Assembly (NCBI GenBank): GCA_010092885.1
Contig: JAADYX010000012.1
Location: forward strand, 1-54,400
Length of the DNA stretch: 54,400 bases
Origin: Chloroflexota bacterium
Lineage (GTDB): Bacteria; Chloroflexota; Anaerolineae; Aggregatilineales; UBA3940
Reading direction: 5' to 3'
Position numbers and translations under genes: made by a program. Numbering within the stretch: the first letter of the stretch is position 1; each line of letters begins with the position of its first letter. Below, piece by piece: positions 26,684 through 35,493 of this stretch. The notes beneath the pieces are model-generated. The model was not told where the DNA came from, searched no databases, and saw only the letters and a program-made list of their open reading frames with translations.

Positions 26684-28183
26684 TTACTCCTCACCCAGCG
26701 CATCCAGCGCGAGCTGTGCATCTTCGTAATTGGGGTTGAACGCCAGCGCGCGTGACAGCTGCGTTCGAGCCCCATCGAGGTCACCTTCAGCGGCCAGGGC
26801 CAGCCCCATATAGTAGTGGGCTTCTTCCGTCTGACGACGCAGCAGAACGGCCTCCGCAATCGTGATGACCTCCTGGGTGGCCCCCACCTGCAGATAGGCC
26901 TCGTACATCTCAAACTGATACCAGGGGAAGCGCTCCGGCAGGCCTAGGCGGCGTGCCTCCGTAAAGGCCGATACCGCATCGGCGTACTGCCCCAGACCCG
27001 TCAGGCTGGCCCCGAGATTGTACCAGGCGTACGGGTCTTCCCGGTTGATGAGCAGTTCACTCTGGGCGCGCAGCTTGGCGGCCTCATACATCGCTTCGTC
27101 GCTCAGCGACTCCTCCAGCCCGTTGCGCCGCAGATCGGCCAGGATGATCGACTCGACAGCCGCACGCTGCTCCGGGCGGTGGAAAATCAGCACCTTGCGG
27201 TTGAACTGCCGCCAGTACTGGTCGATTTCAGCGTAAGGATAGAACCAGTTCGGTCGGCGGTAGGTGTCCATAGCGATGAACCCCTCAGGCGAGTACCCAA
27301 CGAGTGTCAGATAGTGGGAGGTCCACCCGATGGTATCCGGCTCTGGATTGTAGCCCGTTTCGATCATCACCGGGTATTCCGCGTCAATGAAGCGCTGCAT
27401 CATCTCGCGCGTGCCATTCACCCGGATGGTCGTCTCATAGCCGAGTGTGGCCGCATAGTTCGCCATCTCGTCAGGCCGCACATTCGGATCGCTGCCTGTC
27501 GGTTTGAGAAAGGCGGCGGCCTCATCCTCCGTAAAGCTCTCACCCCAGTAGCTCAGCAGCGTTTTGAGCGAGGCAGGTCCGCAGTTGTTGATGCCCTGCT
27601 GTTCCCAGTCGAAGCCTGTTAGCAGAGCCTGCACGGTGGTCAGGTCGGACGCATTCTCGATATCCGCTGCCCGCGGATCGACCGGCAGCGCGGCAGCAGG
27701 TGTCACCGTAGGAGTCGGTGCAATGGCCACCGGTGTCGGCTGCACATAGTCATCCGGATAGGCATCCGGATTGTTAAGGATATCCGGGTCAACCGTGGGA
27801 GTCGGTGATGGCGTTTGCGTCGGCGTGATGACCAGCAGCGACTCGGCATCCACAGCGGCTGCGGCAGCCGGGGTCGGTACTTGTGCTTGGGGGTCGAACC
27901 CAAGCATCACCGGCTGGAGCCGCGCCGGAGCATAGGCCATGATGTATCCGTCCGGGACAACCTGCCCCAGCAGCCGCAGCCACAGCGGGCCTGTGACTAC
28001 GATCAGCAGGACAACGACCGCCGCGGCGATCACCCGTACGGCCGGGTTGATCTGTCTGCGGTTCATTGAGCCGTATGAGCGCAGCCGTGTCGCCGAGCGG
28101 TCGGGCCGGCTGCGGCCTCGGTTGAAGCGGCGTCTGCGCTTATCCAAACGTCTGTCGATCATCTTCTCATGTCGCTTAAACAT
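26684..28183 (-). CDS. Membrane-anchored C39-like peptidase with TPRs (copy 2)
   Basis: 499 residues, paralogue of the next gene with the same layout: a very basic cytoplasmic start, one membrane helix (VIAAAVVVLLIVVTGPLWL), Pro/Thr-rich linker of ~110 residues, and a C39 domain with QQGINNCGPASL, SHYLTLVGY and AMDTY. TPR helices follow (DPYAWYNLGASLTGLGQYAD, EEAHYYMGLALAAEGDLDGA). Motifs YAPxxxQ and SPLW/GPLW after the anchor are shared by both copies. It is the first gene of the murJ operon. The signal-anchor predicts the peptidase domain outside the cytoplasm. Confidence 0.85.
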   Translation of the reverse strand: MFKRHEKMIDRRLDKRRRRFNRGRSRPDRSATRLRSYGSMNRRQINPAVRVIAAAVVVLLIVVTGPLWLRLLGQVVPDGYIMAYAPARLQPVMLGFDPQAQVPTPAAAAAVDAESLLVITPTQTPSPTPTVDPDILNNPDAYPDDYVQPTPVAIAPTPTVTPAAALPVDPRAADIENASDLTTVQALLTGFDWEQQGINNCGPASLKTLLSYWGESFTEDEAAAFLKPTGSDPNVRPDEMANYAATLGYETTIRVNGTREMMQRFIDAEYPVMIETGYNPEPDTIGWTSHYLTLVGYSPEGFIAMDTYRRPNWFYPYAEIDQYWRQFNRKVLIFHRPEQRAAVESIILADLRRNGLEESLSDEAMYEAAKLRAQSELLINREDPYAWYNLGASLTGLGQYADAVSAFTEARRLGLPERFPWYQFEMYEAYLQVGATQEVITIAEAVLLRRQTEEAHYYMGLALAAEGDLDGARTQLSRALAFNPNYEDAQLALDALGEE

Positions 28184-28260
28184 AGATCACCGGTGGGTCG
28201 GTTTGCGGATCGGGGTGACTATACCCGAGTCGCTATCTACCTGCCATTCTACTGGAGTTG

Positions 28261-28297
28261 GCCCGCAGCGTATAGGCTTTCAGCCCTATAAGTGGGC
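28261..28297. repeat. Compound palindrome in the divergent promoter region
   Basis: GCCC-N6-TATAGG-N8-CCTATA-N3-GGGC: two nested complementary arm pairs (28261-28264 with 28294-28297; 28271-28276 with 28285-28290). Could be a regulator site or a hairpin in the leader of the minus-strand operon. Confidence 0.4.
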
Positions 28298-28339
28298 AAA
28301 CGTATGCTTTCCGTAGTGCTTCAATATGACAAACCTCTA

Positions 28340-28367
28340 TTGACAATATGTTTGGCTTTCCTATAGG
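28340..28367 (+). promoter_or_regulatory. Promoter of the EF-G-like gene
   Basis: Perfect TTGACA (28340-28345), 16-base spacer, TATAGG (28362-28367). Start near 28374 leaves a ~139-base untranslated leader, unusually long for this window. Confidence 0.75.
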
Positions 28368-28512
28368 ATAGGGAAACCTTCTCCGCACGTTCTTGTGCCC
28401 GGTCACACGCGATTCTGCCTAAAAGAACTGACCGGGGTTGGCTGTAAGGTCAACCGACTGCTCCCTGTAAAGGGGCCAATCAAATCACATTCCTCTGGAG
28501 GCTGTTCACATT

Positions 28513-30564
28513 ATGAAAGTCTATAACCCTACTCAACTTCGCAACGTCGCTCTGATTGCACACCAGAGCGCGGGCAAAACGACATTGGCTGAGGCCATGC
28601 TCTTCAGCACGGGGGCCATCTCCCGCATGGGGGATATTGCACAGGGCTCCACCGTGTCTGACTATGACGAAGAAGAGCAGCGGCGCGGCCTGTCCCTGCA
28701 CACATCGATGGTACCCGTTGAAGCAGACGGGGTGAAGATCAACCTGCTTGACACACCAGGCTACACTGACTTCCAGGGTGAGGTCAAAAACGCCATTCGC
28801 GTGAGCGACCTTGCCCTGGTAGTGATTGACGCATCAACGGGTGTACAGGTGGGTACGGAAGTCTACTGGGGTTTCGCCTCGGAACTCGACATCCCCAAGA
28901 TGGTTGTGTTCAATAAAATGAACCGCGACAGTGCCCGCACCGCGGAGCAACTCCTCAGTGAGCTGGCTGGGATCTTCGACGAGCGCTTTGTCGCCCTGAA
29001 CCTGCCACTTGGGCGCAAAGAAGAATTCAACGGTGTGATCGACCTGTTGGGCATGCAGACGCTCAGCGGTATGGATGCCACACGGGGTGATATTCCCGCC
29101 GAGGTCGCCGAGGAAGCCGAAGCCTACCGTCTGACCTTGATGGAAGCTGCCGCTGAGGCCAACGACGATCTGCTTGAAAAGTACTTCGACGCGGGTGAAC
29201 TCAGTGACGATGAGATCTGCCAGGGCGTACGCGCCGGGATCAAAAACGGGACGCTAATCCCCGTGGTCTTCACTGCCGCTGATGAGGCCATCGGTGTCAA
29301 ATCCCTCACGGGCATTATCAAGGATCTGGCGCCCATGCCCACCGAGCGCACGTTTACGACGGAGGGCGACCTGGAAACAATCCAAGGTGGGGACGGTCCG
29401 CTGACGGTATACGTGTTCAAGACCAGTGTGGATCCGTACGTCGGCAGCCTGACCTATTTCCGTGTTATTTCGGGCACGCTGGAAGCCGACAACCGGTATC
29501 ACAACCACACGAAGGACGAAGAGGAACGCTTTGGCACGGTCTATGTCATGCGCGGCAATGAGCAGATCGGTGTCGATACACTCAACGCAGGGGATATCGG
29601 TGCGGTGGCCAAACTGAACGTCACGACACCCGGCGACACGCTCGGGGAAAAGGGTGTCGACATTAAACTGCCGCCGCTTGACTTCCCGCAGCCGATTTAC
29701 GCTGTGGCCGTGACACCCGCCACTCAGGCTGACTCAGCCAAGATGGGGCCGATCCTCACGCGCCTATGTGACGAGGACCAGACCCTGCAGTGGCGTCAGG
29801 ACCCGGTGACGAATGAGGCCGTGCTGGAGGGTATGGGCGACGTACATATTGATGTCGCCATCCGCCGCGCGGCACATCTTGGCGTCGGTCTGGAAACCGC
29901 CCTGCCGAAAGTTCCTTATCGTGAGACGGTCAGCCGGACGGGAACCGCCCGCTACCGCCATAAGAAGCAGTCCGGCGGTGCCGGGCAGTTTGGCGAAGTT
30001 CAGCTGCGGGTGGAGCCGCGGCAGCGCGGCGAAGGCTTCGAGTTCGACTCGGAGATCTTCGGCGGTGCCATTTCGCACACGTTTATTCCCTCGATTGAAA
30101 AGGGGATCAAGCAGGTGATGCAGGAGGGAGTCATTGCTGGCTACCCGGTCGTCGACGTGAAAGCCGTCGTCTTTGACGGCAAGGAGCACCCGGTTGACTC
30201 CAAAGACATCGCCTTCCAAATTGCCGGGCGTGAGGCATTCAAGCTGGCCGTGCAGGAAGCCAAACCGGTCCTGCTGGAGCCCATCATGCGGATGCGCGTG
30301 ACGGTCCCAGAGATGGATATGGGCAGTGTGCTCAGCGATCTCTCGTCACGACGGGGGCAGGTGGAAGGGACCGATATCACCGGTGGCAAAGCGATCGTCA
30401 CCGCCCTGATACCGTTAGCAAACATCCAGCGCTACAGTAACGATCTGCGCTCCTTCACGCAGGGACGCGGCGTCTACACGCTGGAGATGTCACACTACGC
30501 GGCAGTGCCGTCCAATGTCGCACAGGAGATCATTGACAGCATACAGCGCGACTCGGCTGCGTAG
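28513..30564 (+). CDS. EF-G-like translation GTPase (EF-G2 family)
   Basis: 683 residues with the five EF-G domains. G1 is AHQSAGKTTLAEAM, the switch I block RRGLSLHTS, and G3 DTPGYTDF. G4 reads FNKMNRD where NKxD is expected, so Asp is Asn (AAC codon near 28920). Domain IV and V features (GGAGQFGEVQ, DMGSVLSDLSSRRGQVEG) are present. The opening MKVYNPTQLRNVALIAHQ is typical of the EF-G-like/FusA2 group rather than canonical FusA; no rpsL, rpsG or tuf is adjacent. Role may be specialised translocation, ribosome recycling or stress response. GGAGG lies 11 bases upstream. Confidence 0.9.
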   Translation: MKVYNPTQLRNVALIAHQSAGKTTLAEAMLFSTGAISRMGDIAQGSTVSDYDEEEQRRGLSLHTSMVPVEADGVKINLLDTPGYTDFQGEVKNAIRVSDLALVVIDASTGVQVGTEVYWGFASELDIPKMVVFNKMNRDSARTAEQLLSELAGIFDERFVALNLPLGRKEEFNGVIDLLGMQTLSGMDATRGDIPAEVAEEAEAYRLTLMEAAAEANDDLLEKYFDAGELSDDEICQGVRAGIKNGTLIPVVFTAADEAIGVKSLTGIIKDLAPMPTERTFTTEGDLETIQGGDGPLTVYVFKTSVDPYVGSLTYFRVISGTLEADNRYHNHTKDEEERFGTVYVMRGNEQIGVDTLNAGDIGAVAKLNVTTPGDTLGEKGVDIKLPPLDFPQPIYAVAVTPATQADSAKMGPILTRLCDEDQTLQWRQDPVTNEAVLEGMGDVHIDVAIRRAAHLGVGLETALPKVPYRETVSRTGTARYRHKKQSGGAGQFGEVQLRVEPRQRGEGFEFDSEIFGGAISHTFIPSIEKGIKQVMQEGVIAGYPVVDVKAVVFDGKEHPVDSKDIAFQIAGREAFKLAVQEAKPVLLEPIMRMRVTVPEMDMGSVLSDLSSRRGQVEGTDITGGKAIVTALIPLANIQRYSNDLRSFTQGRGVYTLEMSHYAAVPSNVAQEIIDSIQRDSAA

Positions 30565-30581
30565 CGGGAAGCACTAAGACA

Positions 30582-30618
30582 AAAACCAGGGCGGTCATGT
30601 GACCGTCCTGGTTTGTTT
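30582..30618. terminator. Bidirectional intrinsic terminator
   Basis: AACCAGGGCGGTCA pairs with TGACCGTCCTGGTT around 30584-30613. TTTGTTT follows on the plus side and TTTTTGTCTT on the minus side, so it ends both the EF-G-like transcript and the converging TPR transcript. Confidence 0.85.
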
Positions 30619-30639
30619 AGCCATAATGTGCGGGTGGAT

Positions 30640-31176
30640 TTAGTATCCGCCCGGCAGACGACTGCGCAGCTTGAGCAGGGTTTGCAGGAACTTCTGGCGG
30701 GCACTTGGGCTTTTCATGCTCATCACGCCCGCTTCGTAATTCGCCAGACCGCCGGTGCGGTTCCCCTGGTTGAACTGGAGCAGACCGAGGGCCATCAGCA
30801 CCTCGCCCTTCTTGTCATCGGAACCGGCCTGGCCCAGCAGATCGGCGGCCTGCTTGTATGTCTCGACGGCCTTGTCGTAGTCATCCTGCTTGCTGTACAC
30901 CAAAGCCAGGTTGCCCAAGGCCTGACCCTGCCGGTCCAGATCCTCGGCTTCTGCGAAGGTCTGCGCCGCCTTGGTCAGGGCATCAGCCGCCTCTTCAAGC
31001 CGGCCTTCTTCCCGGTGCAGCACACCAATGTTGTTGAGCATCTCTGCTGCGTTGGTCAGGTCATCTGCTGCCATAAAGGCACTGTGTGCCTTCTGGAAGT
31101 GGTCAAGTGCTTCGGCATACAGGCCATCCTGAAACAGCCGCAGCCCTTCATCCTTCAGTGATTCAGCTTCTGCCAT
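30640..31176 (-). CDS. TPR protein of unknown function
   Basis: 178 residues, soluble and acidic, with four consecutive tetratricopeptide repeats starting at DEGLRLFQDGLYAEALDHF and ending near ALGLLQFNQGNRTGGLANYE, followed by a short basic tail (LLKLRSRLPGGY). The first ATG has GGAGG a few bases upstream. It follows a double-HTH regulator on the same strand but has its own promoter. Role presumably protein-protein interaction. Confidence 0.85.
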   Translation of the reverse strand: MAEAESLKDEGLRLFQDGLYAEALDHFQKAHSAFMAADDLTNAAEMLNNIGVLHREEGRLEEAADALTKAAQTFAEAEDLDRQGQALGNLALVYSKQDDYDKAVETYKQAADLLGQAGSDDKKGEVLMALGLLQFNQGNRTGGLANYEAGVMSMKSPSARQKFLQTLLKLRSRLPGGY

Positions 31177-31213
31177 TGTTGCGCCTCCGCTTCGCTGGAT
31201 TCATACGAGGATC

Positions 31214-31242
31214 ATTTTAACACACGACCGGCCCGCTTTCAG
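31214..31242 (-). promoter_or_regulatory. Promoter of the TPR gene
   Basis: Minus strand: CTGAAA (31242-31237), 17-base spacer, TAAAAT (31219-31214). The -35 is identical to that of the MurF-Alr gene. Start near 31207, leader about 30 bases with GGAGG. Confidence 0.6.
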
Positions 31243-31278
31243 TCTTTGTCTGGTTCCTTTAGGGTTTTGATAACCACC

Positions 31279-31959
31279 TCAGTAGGTGATCTCCAGAATG
31301 CTCTCAGCAATGGTGCGCAGACGGTCCACGTTCATCTCGCTCATTTTGTATGCCAGGTCGATGTAGCTGCGGTTGATCGGCTTCAGGATGAACTCGCGCA
31401 GCTCTGCAGGCAGCTCTGCAAAGGCATCGAATTCCTCCTGTGTGCGCAGCCACTGCCCGATCTGCCCGTGCCCCTCCACAAGGTCCTTCAGATTGGCGCG
31501 CAGGGCTCGGGTTACCATCTGCAGTTCGTTGATCGGTAGAGAAGCCTGTCCACGCTCCACGGCCGCCAACTGCCGGACTTCATGGCCGGTTTGCTCGGCA
31601 ACATCTTCCAGAGATAGGCCGACGCGCTCGCGCAGCTGACGCATCCGCACACCGATGATCCGCTGGCGCAGCATCAGCAGTTCGGCCACCCGGTCGAACA
31701 CCTCATCCTCGCCGCGCTTGGCTGCCAGCGTATCGGCACCCCAGAAGTGCTCAATGGGCACATTGAAGAAATAGGCCAGTACTTCCAACTGCGGGAGCGA
31801 GGGGGCCTGCTGCCCGAATTCAAAGGCCTTATAGTCATCCTCGGAAATGGAGAGGATCTGTGCCGCTTCTTTGGTTGATCGCCCCGCGGCCTGCCGCGCG
31901 TCGCGCAGCAGCACACCCAAAATGCGGTTCTTGATCAACAGCTTTTCATCGATTGCCAT
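31279..31959 (-). CDS. XRE-family protein with two HTH domains
   Basis: 226 residues with two Cro/CI-type helix-turn-helix domains in tandem: residues ~12-75 (LRDARQAAGRSTKEAAQILS, SLPQLEVLAYFFNVPIEHFW) and ~98-160 (MRQLRERVGLSLEDVAEQTG, LPINELQMVTRALRANLKDL). The C-terminal ~60 residues are helical with no recognised ligand domain. Likely a DNA-binding regulator; targets unknown. It lies 31 bases after an FG-GAP lipoprotein gene and before a TPR gene. Confidence 0.88.
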   Translation of the reverse strand: MAIDEKLLIKNRILGVLLRDARQAAGRSTKEAAQILSISEDDYKAFEFGQQAPSLPQLEVLAYFFNVPIEHFWGADTLAAKRGEDEVFDRVAELLMLRQRIIGVRMRQLRERVGLSLEDVAEQTGHEVRQLAAVERGQASLPINELQMVTRALRANLKDLVEGHGQIGQWLRTQEEFDAFAELPAELREFILKPINRSYIDLAYKMSEMNVDRLRTIAESILEITY

Positions 31960-31990
31960 ATCCGCTGCCTTCCAAATGCTTGTTATCGCT

Positions 31991-33316
31991 TCAAGGATAC
32001 CATAATTCTAGCACATTGCCCGCGTTCCCTGCCGCGAGCACCAGATCGCCGGACGCAAGCCGGACCGCGTGCACATTGGTGATGACGCGGTCAGCCGTCT
32101 CCACGGACCATACCACCTCACCTTCGCCCTCCTCAACCACGATCCCGGCGAGCTGGCTGCGCTGCTGGTCAGGCATGACGATCTCTATGCGGCCATCGCC
32201 ATCGAAGTCCCCGGCGGCTGCCATATCCAGGTTGCGAGTTTGGATCACATGCGAGGTGTAGTTGAGCACAAAGCCGCTGCCCACCAATGAATCGCCTTGC
32301 AATGTGAAGAAGCCAACCTGTCCACCGATGTGCGGTGTGCGCACTTCTACCAGAGCGGGCTGTTCGTCGAAGGTCGCCACGGCAAGCTGGTGCCGCCACC
32401 GGAACCCCTGCCCGATGACCGGGCCGCGCGCCAACACGGAGCCATCCTCCCGGTAAACGACCACCCCCGCACCCTGTGCATCGTTGGCCTCTGTGACGAT
32501 GATCTCACGGGTGCCATCCTTGTCGAAGTCGGCCCAGAGCGGCGCGATCCCTTCAATCACGGTGCCCTGAGTCTCAACGGTCAGCAGCGGCGCGAGATCA
32601 CCTGACCCGCTGTCGACGAGTGTGAAGCCGCCCGCCTCGACTGCGTCGCCGAGCACATTGTGCCGGTATGCCTCTGTCGGGCCGGTGAGCAGCAGCAAGC
32701 GCTCCTGTTCGTCAACGAGGATCCGGGCATCCGGCAGGGCGTTTACCGCCAGCCGGTCGACTTCGCTGCCAGCCGCGTCAAACCGGACCAGTTCGCCACC
32801 CTGGCTGATGCCCGCGAAGCCATCCCCAACGGGCACCGGATGAGTCAATGGCGAAAGGCCCGGCAGCACCACAATCTCCGCCTGGTTGCCGCTCACGCGC
32901 AGGAGCGGCGGCTGACCGGGCTGCACCCGGTCCACGTTTAGAGCAGCCGGCTCGATGTTCTCACCTGCCACGCGGAAGGCCTCCACCCGCCCATCCGTGA
33001 GGACAACCGCCCACAGGCTGCCTTCGCCCTGTGGAGCGCCCACAATCCACTCAGCTTGTCCACCCAAAGGGATTTCCAGCCGGTTGGCACCCGGCATGCC
33101 CCCCCGTCCGTCCATGATGCGGTTGCCGTCCAACCGAAGGTAGGTCAACCCATAGACTGGCTCCTCAGCCGGTGGGCGTGGGGTAGGGGGCATGGTGGCG
33201 GTCTCCTGCGGGATGGTTGTTGGTGCAGGTGCTGCGATCGGCTCGTCTGTGGCCTGCGGTGCTGTCGTCTGGCAGCTGGCCAGCAGTAGCAGTGCCAACG
33301 CGAAAACGCGGCGCAT
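31991..33316 (-). CDS. Lipoprotein with FG-GAP/VCBS-type beta-propeller repeats
   Basis: 441 residues from the ATG before RRVFALALLLLASC, a lipoprotein signal ending in a clear lipobox. A Pro/Thr linker follows (~25-50). The rest is rich in beta-strands with calcium-loop motifs ADFDKDGTREII and GDFDGDGRIEIV, as in FG-GAP/VCBS propellers found on surface proteins. A longer reading frame upstream exists but would bury the signal. Probably surface exposed; ligand unknown. Confidence 0.8.
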   Translation of the reverse strand: MRRVFALALLLLASCQTTAPQATDEPIAAPAPTTIPQETATMPPTPRPPAEEPVYGLTYLRLDGNRIMDGRGGMPGANRLEIPLGGQAEWIVGAPQGEGSLWAVVLTDGRVEAFRVAGENIEPAALNVDRVQPGQPPLLRVSGNQAEIVVLPGLSPLTHPVPVGDGFAGISQGGELVRFDAAGSEVDRLAVNALPDARILVDEQERLLLLTGPTEAYRHNVLGDAVEAGGFTLVDSGSGDLAPLLTVETQGTVIEGIAPLWADFDKDGTREIIVTEANDAQGAGVVVYREDGSVLARGPVIGQGFRWRHQLAVATFDEQPALVEVRTPHIGGQVGFFTLQGDSLVGSGFVLNYTSHVIQTRNLDMAAAGDFDGDGRIEIVMPDQQRSQLAGIVVEEGEGEVVWSVETADRVITNVHAVRLASGDLVLAAGNAGNVLELWYP

Positions 33317-33423
33317 ATCCGGTACCCTCTCTTTGCTGCGAACACTCCGCGTAAGGATACCGCAAAACTCGGCTTCTGTAGTCACAAAGGCCGACTCATA
33401 TCATATAAAGGAGAGAAGCATCC

Positions 33424-34821
33424 ATGCACTACGATCTGATTGCGATAGGTGCAGGTACCGCCGGTCTGACCGTGGCTGATGTGGGACCGCGGCTGGGGCT
33501 AAAGACCGCCATCATTGAGAAGAACAAGGTCGGCGGCGACTGTACATGGTATGGCTGTGTGCCGAGTAAATCGCTGCTGAAGATCGCCCGCATTGCCCAT
33601 TCTGCGCGCACCGCGGGTGACTATGGCGTGCACGTCAGCGCACCAGAAGTCGATATGGCCCGCGTCCGCGAATACATCCACACGGCGATCGGCGATATCC
33701 ACGCGCATGAAACGCCGGACAAGATCCGCGAAAAAGGCACCGACGTGATCGAGGGAACGGCCCGCTTCCTTGACCCGCATACGCTGGATGTGGACGGCCA
33801 GACGATCACCGCCGGCCATGTGGTATTGGCCACAGGGGCCAGCCCGTTTGTGCCGCCCATCACCGGCCTTGATAGCGTCCCCTTCCACACCAACCACACC
33901 ATCTTTGACAATGAACGCCTGCCTGACCACCTCATGATCATCGGGGCCGGGCCGATCGGGTGCGAACTGGGGCAGGCCTACCGTCGTCTGGGAGCAGATG
34001 TCACGCTGGTGGATGTGAACTTCATGGGCAGCAATGATGCCGACGCCACAGCTGTGATGCAGCAGGTCTTTGAGCGCGAAGGGATCCGCGTTGTGGATGG
34101 TCTGGTTGAGCATGCCAGCATGCAGGGTGAGGACATCGTGCTGCGTACCAACAGTGGCCACGAACTGCGCGGTGATATGCTTCTCGTTGCAGCGGGACGC
34201 CGCCCTAACGTGGAGGGGCTCGGCCTGGATGCTGCTGGTGTCGCCTATACGCCGCAAGGCATCACGGTCGACAAACGCCTCAAGACGACCGCCGGGCACA
34301 TTTACGCGGCAGGGGACTGTGTCGGGCCGCCGTACTTCACACACTATGCGGGCTGGCAGGCTTTTCAGGCGCTGCGCAACATGTTCATCCCCCTCAAGGC
34401 ACCCGGTCATCTCGCCCATGTGCCCCATGTGACCTTCACCGATCCGGAGGTGGCGCAGGCGGGCCTCACCGAGAGCGAAGCACGCGAGCAGTACGGCGAC
34501 GACATCGTTGTGGCCACGGTACACAATGACGAGGTGGACCGTCTGGTTGCTGAAGATGACCGTTCGGGCTTCATCAAGGTGATCCACCGGCCTAACGGAA
34601 CTATCCTGGGCGCGACAATTGTCGGCGACCGCGCGGGTGATGCGATCATGGAATTCATCATGGCGATGGATCACAACATCAAACTTGACGGTCTCCCTGA
34701 GTCCATCCACCCGTATCCAACAACGGCCTCAGGAATCCAGCTGCTCGCGGCTGAGTTCACCGCGGAGAAGGTTATGGGTGGGCTGATCGGCACCGTTGTA
34801 CGCACCCTGATCGGCAGCTGA
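33424..34821 (+). CDS. Pyridine nucleotide-disulfide oxidoreductase (mercuric reductase/LPD-like)
   Basis: 465 residues. FAD-binding IGAGTAGLT at the N-terminus, redox-active disulfide GGDCTWYGCVPSKSLL, NAD-binding IIGAGPIGCELG, second FAD motif YAAGDC, and a dimerisation domain ending with SIHPYPTTASG. The layout matches class I flavoprotein disulfide reductases; the HxHP motif of true dihydrolipoyl dehydrogenase is HPYP, so it is closer to the mercuric-reductase-like or generic FAD-oxidoreductase group. No Hg-binding N-terminal domain. An AAAGGAG site lies before the ATG. Confidence 0.88.
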   Translation: MHYDLIAIGAGTAGLTVADVGPRLGLKTAIIEKNKVGGDCTWYGCVPSKSLLKIARIAHSARTAGDYGVHVSAPEVDMARVREYIHTAIGDIHAHETPDKIREKGTDVIEGTARFLDPHTLDVDGQTITAGHVVLATGASPFVPPITGLDSVPFHTNHTIFDNERLPDHLMIIGAGPIGCELGQAYRRLGADVTLVDVNFMGSNDADATAVMQQVFEREGIRVVDGLVEHASMQGEDIVLRTNSGHELRGDMLLVAAGRRPNVEGLGLDAAGVAYTPQGITVDKRLKTTAGHIYAAGDCVGPPYFTHYAGWQAFQALRNMFIPLKAPGHLAHVPHVTFTDPEVAQAGLTESEAREQYGDDIVVATVHNDEVDRLVAEDDRSGFIKVIHRPNGTILGATIVGDRAGDAIMEFIMAMDHNIKLDGLPESIHPYPTTASGIQLLAAEFTAEKVMGGLIGTVVRTLIGS

Positions 34822-34929
34822 CCTTGCTGCGATCCGGGTTTAGGTGTACAAATAGGTTAAAGATGGGTTTGTAGCGTCTGTTTGGTGGTATGCTTGGTGT
34901 ACAGTTCAACTAGCATGTAAGGCTGTCTT

Positions 34930-35493
34930 GTGGTCACGAAACCCCTCAATCCATCCCGCGAACCGCTGGACGATGGCGATTCCGACGGCTGGGAAGAAAC
35001 ACTCCCACCGGTTGAAGATACGCGGCCGTCACCGCCGCCGCCTGATGTCACGCCTGAACGCGCGGGTCCGGCATGGCGCGTGCTGTTCCACCTGAGCTCA
35101 GGCAGCAAGGCCAGCACGGTCGGGTTGGATATCTGGCGTGTCACGGTGCTGGGGCGCAGCGACGCACAAAGCGCCTTCCGCCCCGATCTCGACTACACAC
35201 CCTATGGCGCAGTGCGATATGGGGTTTCCCGCCGCCACTCCCTCATCCGCCCGGGCGAGAACAACCTGTACATCATTGACCAGCACAGCACCAACGGCAC
35301 ATGGGTCAACGGCCAACGGCTTGCCCCTGGCCGTGATTATCCCCTGACCGATGGGGATGTCATTGAATTGGGGGCCCTGCGCATGACGCTGCGCATTGTG
35401 CAGTCACCGGTCGATGGGGCCAGCCCCTCCACGCGGCAGCAGGCACCGGACGACGATCCCTTTGAAGGGCGGCGTTTCCGCTTCCGGCGCTGA
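34930..35493 (+). CDS. FHA-domain protein
   Basis: 187 residues from a GTG. The first ~50 residues are acidic and Pro-rich (likely disordered), then an FHA domain: TVGLDIWRVTVLGRS, GVSRRHSLIR (SxxH-type phosphothreonine site) and STNGTWVNG. It should bind phosphothreonine peptides, implying Ser/Thr kinase signalling, yet no kinase is in the window. The stop abuts the response regulator stop on the other strand. Confidence 0.88.
   Translation: MVTKPLNPSREPLDDGDSDGWEETLPPVEDTRPSPPPPDVTPERAGPAWRVLFHLSSGSKASTVGLDIWRVTVLGRSDAQSAFRPDLDYTPYGAVRYGVSRRHSLIRPGENNLYIIDQHSTNGTWVNGQRLAPGRDYPLTDGDVIELGALRMTLRIVQSPVDGASPSTRQQAPDDDPFEGRRFRFRR

Larger units (their letters stand above)
28184..28512. other. 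Divergent non-coding region between the C39 operon and the EF-G-like gene
   Basis: 329 bases without a gene. It holds a palindrome at 28261-28297, a consensus promoter for the EF-G-like gene at 28340-28367, and a 140-base leader with a small stem (GGTTG...CAACC) before GGAGG and the ATG at 28513. A TATAGT on the minus strand (28223-28218) could be the -10 of the C39 operon but has no good -35. Confidence 0.6.

Noticed and set aside
33499-34710. Antisense open frame opposite the disulfide reductase
   Set aside because: Shadow of a well-supported flavoprotein gene with intact motifs.
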